Positions 6,816 through 12,435 of a DNA stretch of 12,953 nucleotides are shown one piece after another (position 1 is the stretch's first letter; every line of letters begins with the position of its first letter). A model generated the notes under the pieces. That model was not told the origin of the DNA. It searched no databases and saw only the letters and a list, made by a program, of their open reading frames with translations. Source of the DNA: DASQGA01 sp035535315 (lineage in GTDB: Bacteria > Actinomycetota > Thermoleophilia > Gaiellales > Gaiellaceae). A program made the position numbers and the translations under genes. The stretch is from positions 1-12,953 of the forward strand of contig DATLQD010000045.1 in the NCBI GenBank assembly GCA_035535315.1, read 5' to 3'.

Positions 6816-7691
6816 ATGCGTGGCAACCGCTCTCGCGTCGCCGGCCGAGGACGGGTTGGTCGACTCTTCCGAGCCGCCGTTGTCGTTGTCGCCGGGCTGG
6901 TGTCGGGTTTCGCGCTCTACGTTCTTCTGGTCGGACTCGGTGTGCTGCCGAAGTTTTATCCGTCCGCCAGCGGCGATTTGGCGCTGGCGCGCAGTGACCG
7001 CGTCGGCCTGCGCGTCCTCTTCGTCGGCAACAGCATTACGTACACGAACGACATGCCCGCGCTCGTCCACCAGCTCGCGGCGGCCGACCCCGGAGCGCGC
7101 CCCATCTTCGCCGTCAAGTACACGGCCGGTGGTTGGCGGTTGAAATTTGCCTCCGAGGACGACGGGTTGGCAGCGCTGCTGAAAGAGGTGCCATGGGACG
7201 TCGTGGTCTTGCAAGAGCACAGCCGGGTCGCGTCACTGCCCGAAGATGAGCGTCGTCGCGAGATGGACCCGTTCGTGCGTGCTCTCCACGCGAAGATCGA
7301 ACGGGCCGGGGCCCGCACGTTCCTGTTCCTGCCGTACGGCGGTCGAGGGGTGGATGGGGACAGCTACGAGGCCGCGCAGAGCCGTCTCTGGTACGGCTAC
7401 TCGGATCTCGCCTTGCAGCTACCCGCAACTGTTGTCCCGGTCGGGCTCGCCTGGGGAGAAGCTCTGGGACGCCAACCGGGACTCGACCTCTTGGGGTGGA
7501 GCGGGCATCCCAACCAACTCGGCTCATACCTCATGGCCTGTGTCTTCTACGCCGTTCTCTCGCATCGAGATCCGACCTGGAGCCGATTCACGGCCGGAAT
7601 CGAGCCAGCCGAAGCGCAGTACCTTCAATACAACGCAGCAAATGTCGTCGCTAGAAACCTAGCGATGGATTTCGGAACATCCGGCCCATAA
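6816..7691 (+). CDS. Membrane-anchored SGNH-fold hydrolase (esterase-like)
   Basis: The protein has 291 residues. A basic N-terminus (Arg-rich, 1-18) precedes one hydrophobic helix (about 19-44), so the C-terminal domain is probably tethered on the outer face of the membrane. The domain opens with LRVLFVGNSITYTND, where Ser73 in the GNS motif is the expected nucleophile, and has 'WDVVVLQEHS' (127-136) and a final block 'GHPNQLGSYLMACVFYA' with His231 as candidate catalytic base. This layout matches SGNH/GDSL hydrolases of the 'FVGNS..Y.ND...VVLQE.S...HP...GSYLAA' type. The usual acid three residues before the His (DxxH) is absent; the residue is Trp228, and the nearest Asp is 224. The ATG at 6816 was chosen; GTG at 6807 would add three residues. 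It lies 75 bases after hyuB, and shared function with hyuAB is not evident. The substrate is unknown, perhaps an acylated or acetylated envelope compound. Confidence 0.8.
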   Translation: MRGNRSRVAGRGRVGRLFRAAVVVVAGLVSGFALYVLLVGLGVLPKFYPSASGDLALARSDRVGLRVLFVGNSITYTNDMPALVHQLAAADPGARPIFAVKYTAGGWRLKFASEDDGLAALLKEVPWDVVVLQEHSRVASLPEDERRREMDPFVRALHAKIERAGARTFLFLPYGGRGVDGDSYEAAQSRLWYGYSDLALQLPATVVPVGLAWGEALGRQPGLDLLGWSGHPNQLGSYLMACVFYAVLSHRDPTWSRFTAGIEPAEAQYLQYNAANVVARNLAMDFGTSGP

Positions 7692-7702
7692 CAAGAGGTC
7701 GC

Positions 7703-7760
7703 AGGCTCCTAGTCCTGCCACCGGCCCGCGGAGGCTCCAAGTCCTGCCACCGGCCCGCGG
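7703..7760. repeat. 29-bp tandem repeat, two copies, between convergent genes
   Basis: Copy 1 (7703-7731) and copy 2 (7732-7760) are directly adjacent and differ at one base, T7710 versus A7739. Each starts AGGCTCC and ends CCACCGGCCCGCGG. The block lies in the 139-base gap between the stop of the SGNH hydrolase and the stop of the convergent SMP-30-like gene. Confidence 0.9.
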
Positions 7761-7764
7761 TGGC
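7746..7764. terminator. Hairpin in repeat copy 2, possible bidirectional terminator
   Basis: GCCACCG (7746-7752), a GCCCG loop, and CGGTGGC (7758-7764) form a perfect 7-bp GC stem with a 5-base loop. Copy 1 of the repeat can form the same stem with one mismatch. No T-run follows on either strand. It sits between two convergent genes, where a two-way terminator is expected. Confidence 0.4.
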
Positions 7765-7830
7765 CCGAAGGCGTTGCAGCGGGCTTGAGGTCGGCTTTGT
7801 CGACGCACCGGTCCGGAAGGCTCTGTTGCC

Positions 7831-8676
7831 CTACGGCCAGCCGACGCCCGGTGCAGGCGCCTCAGCGGTTAGCACCTGGCCCGTGCGTGACCCGTCAGCC
7901 ATGTTCGCAGTGCCACGCCACTCGTTTGCCGTCAAGAACAGCGTTCTCCTGTCCGCCCCCCCGAGAGCGCACGCGAAGCAACCGCGGTCAAGCTGGATCG
8001 TCTGCAGCACCTCGCCACCTTCGCGAACGCGCACGCACCGCTTGTTGGGGACGTCCCCGTACCAGATCGCGTTCTCAGCGTCGAGGCAGATGCCGTCGGG
8101 GACGCCGCCTCGGAGGTCGGCCCACAGCCGACGGTTCGACAGGCTGCCATCAGCCGCGATGTCGAAGGCCGTGAGCTTGTTGCCGTAGGACTCGGCGACG
8201 ATCAGCGTTGAGTTATCGGGCGTCACCACCATGCCATTTGGGAACGCGACTTCGTCTGCGACCTGACGAGCGAAGCCCTCGGGGGTGACCAACGCAAGGA
8301 TCCCCGGGGCGAACTCGCCACCTGGGAAGTCAAAGCCGGTGTTGTTGACGTAGGAATTGCCCCGACCGTCCACGACGATGTCGTTCCACTTGAAGTCAGC
8401 GAGGCTGCTCAGATCGGCATGGGCCACCAGTGAGCCGTCGCGCTCCCTGCGCAGAAGAAGCCCCTCGCTCGCCGAGACGATCAGCAGCCGCCCATCGGGC
8501 AGCCAGTCGATGCACATTGGAAATGATTGGACGCGGACGATGACCTCGCTTCTGCGGTCGAGCTCGACGGCAATGACCTCGTGCGCGCCCCAGTCAGAGA
8601 ACCAAAGACGGTCATCGTGCCAGCGTGGGGATTCGGGGAACGCGAGACCGTTCATGAGGATTTGCGTCTCAGGCAC
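7831..8676 (-). CDS. SMP-30/gluconolactonase/LRE-like family protein
   Basis: This is a 281-residue six-bladed beta-propeller of the SMP-30/gluconolactonase family, whose members hydrolyse sugar lactones or other esters using a bound divalent metal. The expected metal and catalytic positions are all present: Glu15 in 'AFPESPRW', Asn98 in 'FKWNDIVVDGRGNSYV', Asn147 in 'AFPNGMVVTPDNSTL' and Asp194 in 'VPDGICLDAENAIWYGD'. Blade-like repeats of the type 'DGRLLIVSASEGLLLRRERDG' recur. The length is close to that of a stand-alone SMP-30 domain (about 280-300). No signal peptide is seen, so it is probably cytosolic. The GTG at 8676 is chosen because AGGAGGAG lies 6 bases upstream; the frame stays open for 44 more codons but those residues look non-coding. 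It is divergent from the NTF2-like gene and convergent with the SGNH hydrolase. The exact lactone substrate is unknown. Confidence 0.9.
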   Translation of the reverse strand: MPETQILMNGLAFPESPRWHDDRLWFSDWGAHEVIAVELDRRSEVIVRVQSFPMCIDWLPDGRLLIVSASEGLLLRRERDGSLVAHADLSSLADFKWNDIVVDGRGNSYVNNTGFDFPGGEFAPGILALVTPEGFARQVADEVAFPNGMVVTPDNSTLIVAESYGNKLTAFDIAADGSLSNRRLWADLRGGVPDGICLDAENAIWYGDVPNKRCVRVREGGEVLQTIQLDRGCFACALGGADRRTLFLTANEWRGTANMADGSRTGQVLTAEAPAPGVGWP

Positions 8677-8682
8677 GGAAGA

Positions 8683-8690
8683 CTCCTCCT
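8683..8690 (-). promoter_or_regulatory. Strong ribosome binding site deciding the GTG start of the SMP-30-like gene
   Basis: AGGAGGAG on the minus strand lies 6 bases before the GTG at 8676. This is the clearest Shine-Dalgarno sequence in the window, and it rules out the longer upstream reading that begins at 8808. Confidence 0.8.
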
Positions 8691-8856
8691 GCGGATTGTT
8701 GTGAACCACGTATGTCTTTTTGACTAGACCGCATGACGGCGAAAAAGTCATCGGCGTGTCTCGACTAGTTCGGAAGCCCCGTAACCGCCGGGCCCGCGCG
8801 CGGGCCATTCGTGCGCTTGCCTAGAAGGCCCTGCCAACGGTGAGGCTTCTTCTTCC

Positions 8857-8862
8857 TAGACT
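8857..8862 (+). promoter_or_regulatory. Putative -10 box of a leaderless promoter for the NTF2-like gene
   Basis: TAGACT lies 8 bases before the ATG at 8871, and there is no purine-rich ribosome binding site. The 194-base gap 8677-8870 is otherwise a divergent promoter region; I see no other feature in it. Confidence 0.35.
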
Positions 8863-8870
8863 GCAGAACC

Positions 8871-9263
8871 ATGGAAGCGGCGTCGAGATCCACTGACTCC
8901 GACGCGCGCACGGCCGCGCGCCGCTGGGCGGATACATGGGCCCATGCCTGGCCGGCGAAGGACGTCGAAGCGATCGCCGCCCTCTACGCGCCGGATGCTG
9001 ACTTTCGCTCGCACCCCTTCCGCGAGCCGGAGAACGCGCGCGAGTACGTCCGCCGGGTCTTCGCCGAGGAGGAGGGCAAGGCTGAGTGCGGCTTCGGCGA
9101 GCCGCTCGTCGACGCCGACCGCGCCGCGGTCGAGTACCGCGCTGTCCTCGTCTACGAAGGGAAGGAGACGACCCTAGCCGGGACGACCCTGCTGCGGTTC
9201 CGCGCTGACGGACTCGTCGTCGAGCACCGCGACTACTGGGCGCTCGAGCAGGGCCGTCACTGA
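8871..9263 (+). CDS. NTF2-like / SnoaL-like small protein
   Basis: This 130-residue protein reads as a single NTF2-like cone fold. A first helix ('ARRWADTWAHAWPAKDVEAIAALYAPDADFRSHPF', about 17-51) carries the typical 'A....DVEA...LY..DA.F' pattern. A helical 'NAREYVRRVFAEEE' stretch follows, and then beta strands ending in 'TTLLRFRADGLVVEHRDYWALEQG'. SnoaL-like members include ketosteroid isomerases, polyketide cyclases and non-catalytic binding proteins; the fold does not reveal which. There is no signal peptide or membrane helix. The ATG at 8871 has no Shine-Dalgarno sequence but has a TANNNT box 8 bases upstream. It is the first of four consecutive plus-strand genes, 105 bases before the channel-like gene, so co-transcription is possible but not certain. 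I am confident of the fold; the activity is unknown. Confidence 0.85.
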   Translation: MEAASRSTDSDARTAARRWADTWAHAWPAKDVEAIAALYAPDADFRSHPFREPENAREYVRRVFAEEEGKAECGFGEPLVDADRAAVEYRAVLVYEGKETTLAGTTLLRFRADGLVVEHRDYWALEQGRH

Positions 9264-9368
9264 TCGTTCATCGGCAGGCCGCAACGACTTCGCCGGCCAG
9301 CGAATACCTCGACCGTCCGATCGCTCCGCGATCCTCGGTGAGTGCAGGCACATCATCACCTTCGGCTG

Positions 9369-9725
9369 ATGCTCCGTCGAAATCCGCCGACGCCGCACCA
9401 GATCCTTCGCCGCCGGTTGAAAGAGGCGATGGTGCTCGTCGGGATCGTCGACGTGGCCGGAACGCTGCTGATCTTGCTCTTCGAAGACGACGCGAAGCGC
9501 AGCGAGATTCACAACCTCTGGGACGCGTTCTTCTTTTCTACAGTCCAGCTGCTAACGGTCTCGTCGCAGATGCGGAACCCCGTCACGACCGGCGGGCGCA
9601 TCGTTGACATCTTCCTCGAGCTCACCGCACTCTGTCTCGTGACCGGCATCGCGGGTGCGTTCGCTTCCTTCTTCCTCCACCTTGGGGACGAAGTGACGAC
9701 GGTCGGTGAAGCCAAAAGCCAGTGA
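9369..9725 (+). CDS. Small two-helix ion-channel-like membrane protein with a non-canonical filter
   Basis: The protein has 118 residues with the plan helix, pore loop, helix. The basic N-terminus MLRRNPPTPHQILRRRLKEA is followed by helix 1 (about 21-38). A pore-loop-like segment 'WDAFFFSTVQLLTVSSQMRNPVTTGGRIVD' (51-80) and helix 2 (about 78-104) come next. This aligns by eye with two-helix potassium channels, in which the pore helix leads to T-V-G-Y-G and then 'D..P.T..GR'. Here the filter position reads TVSSQ (63-67), while the flanking 'T.GGR' and aromatic pore helix are kept. It probably assembles as a tetramer in the inner membrane, but K+ selectivity is doubtful. The ATG at 9369 is preferred because the RRNPPTP start looks natural; a GTG at 9342 would add nine residues, and neither has a ribosome binding site. 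Its TGA overlaps the next gene's GTG (GTGA), implying co-translation. Confidence 0.75.
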   Translation: MLRRNPPTPHQILRRRLKEAMVLVGIVDVAGTLLILLFEDDAKRSEIHNLWDAFFFSTVQLLTVSSQMRNPVTTGGRIVDIFLELTALCLVTGIAGAFASFFLHLGDEVTTVGEAKSQ

Positions 9726-10540
9726 CCGTGTCGATCAGCGATCGTCGTGCGCGCTTTCAGGCCCTTCATGCCCGAGAAGAGCTGTTCGTGATGCCGAATC
9801 CGTGGGACGTCGGTTCTGCCCGACTGCTCGAATCGCTCGGGTTCGAAGCGCTCGCGACGACGAGCGCCGGATTCGCGTGGTCGAACGGGAAGCCCGATCA
9901 AAGCGTGTCCCGCGACGAGTTGGTCGCCCATGTGGCGAGCCTGGCAGCGGCGACTTCGCTGCCACTGAACGTCGACAGCGAGCGCTGCTACCCGGACGAC
10001 CCGGGTGGAGCCGCCAGAACGGTGGAGCTTCTTGCGGAGGCAGGAGCGGCGGGATTCTCGATCGAGGACTACGACCCCGCCACCAGCAGCATCGACGACG
10101 TCGAGGAGGCGACGGCGCGAGTCAGGGTCGCCGCGGAAGCCGCCCACCACCCGCCAGACCCCATGGTTCTGACAGGGAGAGCCGAGAACCACATCCGCGG
10201 CGTCCACGACCTCGACGACACGATTGCTCGCCTGATCGCCTACCGCGATGCCGGCGCGGATGTCGTGTACGCGCCAGGCCTCTCCGACCTCGACCAGATC
10301 ACGGCTGTCGTGGAGGCGGTCGGCGTGCCCCTGAACGTTCTCGCCCTCCCGCACGGGCCGACCGTGTCGGAGCTGACCTCCGTCGGCGTGCAGAGGGTCT
10401 CGACGGGGGGCGCGCTCGCGCGCTCGGCCTACGGAGCGTTGCTGGCCGCGGCGCAGGAGCTGCTCGCCAACGGCACCTCGAGCTACGCCGCGGGCGGCCC
10501 TTCGAGCGACTCCCTGGAAGCCGCCTTCATGCGGCGCTAG
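9722..10540 (+). CDS. Isocitrate lyase / phosphoenolpyruvate mutase family protein
   Basis: This 272-residue TIM-barrel enzyme belongs to the PEP mutase/isocitrate lyase superfamily, whose members form or break C-C or P-C bonds next to a carboxylate with the help of Mg2+. Visible blocks are 'FVMPNPWDVGSARLLESLGFEALATTSAGFAWSNG' (22-56), 'LNVDSERCY' (82-90, with Asp85 and Glu87 as likely metal-site residues), 'GFSIEDYD' (111-118), 'LTGRAENHIRG' (150-160, Arg153 and Glu155), 'GADVVYAPGL', 'PLNVLA' and 'GVQRVSTGGALARSAYG'. It lacks the KKCGH-type loop of true isocitrate lyases, like other members of this short subfamily (250-290 residues), so lyase activity on isocitrate is unlikely and the substrate is unknown. 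The GTG at 9722 overlaps the stop of the channel-like gene. The product is cytosolic. The DUF2277 gene begins 10 bases after its stop. Confidence 0.87.
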   Translation: MTVSISDRRARFQALHAREELFVMPNPWDVGSARLLESLGFEALATTSAGFAWSNGKPDQSVSRDELVAHVASLAAATSLPLNVDSERCYPDDPGGAARTVELLAEAGAAGFSIEDYDPATSSIDDVEEATARVRVAAEAAHHPPDPMVLTGRAENHIRGVHDLDDTIARLIAYRDAGADVVYAPGLSDLDQITAVVEAVGVPLNVLALPHGPTVSELTSVGVQRVSTGGALARSAYGALLAAAQELLANGTSSYAAGGPSSDSLEAAFMRR

Positions 10541-10543
10541 GCT
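10538..10543 (+). promoter_or_regulatory. Putative -10 box overlapping the stop codon of the PEP-mutase-like gene
   Basis: TAGGCT begins with the TAG stop of the preceding gene (10538-10540) and ends 7 bases before the ATG at 10551. It could start a leaderless DUF2277 message. No clear -35 is seen, and simple read-through from upstream is the alternative. Confidence 0.3.
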
Positions 10544-10550
10544 GTCGGCC

Positions 10551-10829
10551 ATGTGCAGATCCATCCATACGCTCTACAACTTCGAGCCTCTCGCCAGCGA
10601 GGAAGAGGTGCGTGCCGCAGCGCTCCAGTACGTCCGCAAGATCAGCGGCTTCACGAAGCCGTCGCGGGCGAACGAGGAGGCCTTCGAGCGCGCGGTCGAC
10701 GCCGTTGCCGCCGCCTCGAGCCAACTCCTTGGCGAGCTCGTGACCTCGGCGCCGCCGAAGGACCGCGAGGTCGAGGCGGCGAAAGCGCGCGCCCGCCGGG
10801 CCGAGCGTCAGCCCGTCTACTCCGCGTAG
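10551..10829 (+). CDS. DUF2277 family protein
   Basis: This 92-residue protein is recognised from its highly conserved start MCRSIHTLYNFEP, followed by 'LASEEEVRAAALQYVRKISGFTKPSRANEEAFERAVD' and the C-terminal 'PPKDREVEAAKARARRAERQ'. Both ends match the DUF2277 family of short actinobacterial and proteobacterial proteins, and the length is normal (80-95). The function of the family is unknown. It looks largely helical and cytosolic, with no membrane segment; the conserved Cys2 is notable for metal or redox work but nothing proves such a role. It lies 10 bases after the PEP-mutase-like gene and just before a strong terminator hairpin, so it is the last gene of this plus-strand run. Confidence 0.93.
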   Translation: MCRSIHTLYNFEPLASEEEVRAAALQYVRKISGFTKPSRANEEAFERAVDAVAAASSQLLGELVTSAPPKDREVEAAKARARRAERQPVYSA

Positions 10830-10847
10830 CGCCGAACGGACCTGAAC

Positions 10848-10879
10848 GACAAGGGGCGGCTTTTGGGCCGCCCCTTGTC
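10848..10879. terminator. Strong bidirectional terminator hairpin
   Basis: GACAAGGGGCGGC (10848-10860), a TTTTGG loop, and GCCGCCCCTTGTC (10867-10879) form a perfect 13-bp stem. It lies 18 bases after the DUF2277 stop and 18 bases after the stop of the convergent PhoX-like gene on the other strand, so it can end both. It lacks a long T-run on either side, as is common in GC-rich actinobacteria. Confidence 0.85.
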
Positions 10880-10897
10880 TCGTCGTGTCCGAAGGCG

Positions 10898-12346
10898 CTA
10901 CTCGTCGTCGGGGGCTGGGCCGATCGTCTGCGGGATGTAGACGGCCTGGAGCTGTCCGTCCTCGCCGGTCCCCGAATTCGGGTCGAGCGTCGGCCCCGGC
11001 TGGAATGCGGTCGTGTTGTGGGCCTGGACGTCGGTCAGCCACCAACCCGCGCCGAGAATCTGGAAGGCGTTGATGACGCCCGACGACTCCCAGGTACCGG
11101 GGCGCAGCGTCGCTGGCGTGTCGACCCGCGCCACGGACTGAAGCGTCCCTGTCTCGATGTCGTAGACGAGCACGCGGTTGTGCCCGCTGTCGGCGACCGG
11201 TGGGTTGGGCGGCACGGGGCCGCCGCGGAACGGTGACTCGCGGTCCTCCTGGATCACGATCGACCGCGCGGACGTGTCGATGTTGTCCGGGTTGTAGACG
11301 TCGTCACCTGCATCACCGTCGAGGATCACCTGCAGTGAAGCCTTCGTGGGGTCGGCCCGGTTGACGTCGAACTGGTAGATACGCCCGCGGAGGGTGCGAG
11401 GCGCCTTCCCGGTGTCCGCGAAGTAGTAGCGGCCCTTCTTCGGCTTGTAGAGCGCCGCGTCCTCGAGCCGGTCGAACTTGAACGCGCCGCGCGCCGCGGC
11501 CGCTGCCTTCAGTGTGACGGAATCGGCGTTCTCGGCCTGGCTGATCGGTACGAACTTCCCGGTCAGCGTCTCGCCCTTGTGGATCTGGGTCGAGTCGATT
11601 GCGTCGTCGGCCTTCCACACGTACAGGCTTCCCTTCGCCGGGTCGCCCGTGATGGCGGCCTGGAATGACTTCGCAATGTACGCGTAGAGGTACGCGTCCT
11701 GGCCTGGCCGGAAGTCGTCGTCCGTGGTCAGGAAGAACCACTTGGACAGCTTCGTCGGCACGATGTTCTCGTGCTGGAGGTGGCCGAAGTGCTCAGTTTC
11801 CCACCACTGCCCGGTCCCGGCGTTCATGGCGATCGAGCTGCCGTCGTGGCCGGCGGGAGGCGCGGGCGGGATGCCGTTGATCGCCTCCTCGCCGGTGAAG
11901 TACCACGGCGTGCCGTGGATGATCTCAAGGGTTGCGGAGCAGAAGCGCTCGAACCCTTCGTTACCCGTGAAGACGTACTTTGCCGAGAGGACGCTGTTCG
12001 TCGCCCGGTCGATCATGAGCCTCGAGATGCGCGTATTGACGCCCGCCGGTTGTCCGGGGAACGTGACGCCGAGCTCGTGGTTCATGAGCACGGTGTAGGT
12101 GTCCCCACTGTTCGAGTACCCGCCGAGCCCGTCCGGGATCCCGGACATCTGGTACGAGGGCACCTGGCCTGTCGGGACGATGTCGCCCGTCGAGAGAATC
12201 GGGTCGACGACAACTCCGGGGGCTGTTGGCACGAGGTAGGGCGGCTTCGCCGTCTTCACTCCAGTCGCCGCGAGGGCGACCGCCACGCATGTCAGCGCGG
12301 CAAGCATGGCCGCGACGGCGCTCAGCCGAAATCGCTTCCGGTTCAT
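10898..12346 (-). CDS. Secreted PhoX-like / DUF839 family protein
   Basis: The protein has 482 residues. Residues 1-27 form a Sec-type signal peptide (MNRKRF, then a hydrophobic stretch ending ALAATG); no twin-arginine motif is seen. The mature part has the landmarks of the PhoX-like DUF839 beta-propeller: 'TYTVLMNHELG' (83-93), 'FCSATLEIIHGTPWYFTGEE' (135-154), 'EHFGHLQHEN' (185-194), 'TTDDDF..GQDAYLYAYI' (207-224), 'GSLYVWKADD' (239-248), 'YNPDNIDTSARSIVIQEDRE' (351-370) and 'NRVLVYDIETG'. PhoX enzymes are extracytoplasmic phosphatases that use Ca2+ and Fe3+. This sequence is a divergent member, so phosphatase activity is plausible but not certain. The ATG at 12346 follows GGGGGAG by 4 bases; a GTG at 12349 is adjacent. 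It is divergent from the glycosyltransferase gene and convergent with DUF2277. I see no obvious Pho box in the 89-base upstream gap. Confidence 0.82.
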   Translation of the reverse strand: MNRKRFRLSAVAAMLAALTCVAVALAATGVKTAKPPYLVPTAPGVVVDPILSTGDIVPTGQVPSYQMSGIPDGLGGYSNSGDTYTVLMNHELGVTFPGQPAGVNTRISRLMIDRATNSVLSAKYVFTGNEGFERFCSATLEIIHGTPWYFTGEEAINGIPPAPPAGHDGSSIAMNAGTGQWWETEHFGHLQHENIVPTKLSKWFFLTTDDDFRPGQDAYLYAYIAKSFQAAITGDPAKGSLYVWKADDAIDSTQIHKGETLTGKFVPISQAENADSVTLKAAAAARGAFKFDRLEDAALYKPKKGRYYFADTGKAPRTLRGRIYQFDVNRADPTKASLQVILDGDAGDDVYNPDNIDTSARSIVIQEDRESPFRGGPVPPNPPVADSGHNRVLVYDIETGTLQSVARVDTPATLRPGTWESSGVINAFQILGAGWWLTDVQAHNTTAFQPGPTLDPNSGTGEDGQLQAVYIPQTIGPAPDDE

Positions 12347-12350
12347 CACA

Positions 12351-12357
12351 CTCCCCC
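12351..12357 (-). promoter_or_regulatory. Ribosome binding site of the PhoX-like gene
   Basis: GGGGGAG on the minus strand lies 4 bases upstream of the ATG at 12346 and overlaps the region where the alternative GTG at 12349 would have only a 1-base spacing. It therefore favours the ATG. Confidence 0.6.
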
Positions 12358-12422
12358 TGTCGGTGAATCCTGGCCAGGGATCTTTAACCGATTTCGGGCG
12401 CCGATCGCCGCTCGACCGTGCT

Positions 12423-12428
12423 TACATA
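12423..12428 (+). promoter_or_regulatory. Possible -10 region of the glycosyltransferase gene
   Basis: An AT-rich island, TTACATATAG, stands out in the GC-rich divergent gap. TACATA (12423-12428) lies 7 bases before the ATG at 12436, fitting a leaderless start, although its last base departs from TANNNT. GAGG at 12431-12434 is too close to the ATG to act as a normal ribosome binding site. Confidence 0.35.
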
Positions 12429-12435
12429 TAGAGGC

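Noticed and set aside
7703..7760. Start of a CRISPR-like array
   Set aside because: There are only two copies, directly adjacent without spacers, and no cas genes in the window.
8677..8808. 44-residue N-terminal extension of the SMP-30-like protein
   Set aside because: The AGGAGGAG ribosome binding site lies inside it, directly before the GTG at 8676, and the extra residues do not resemble the family.
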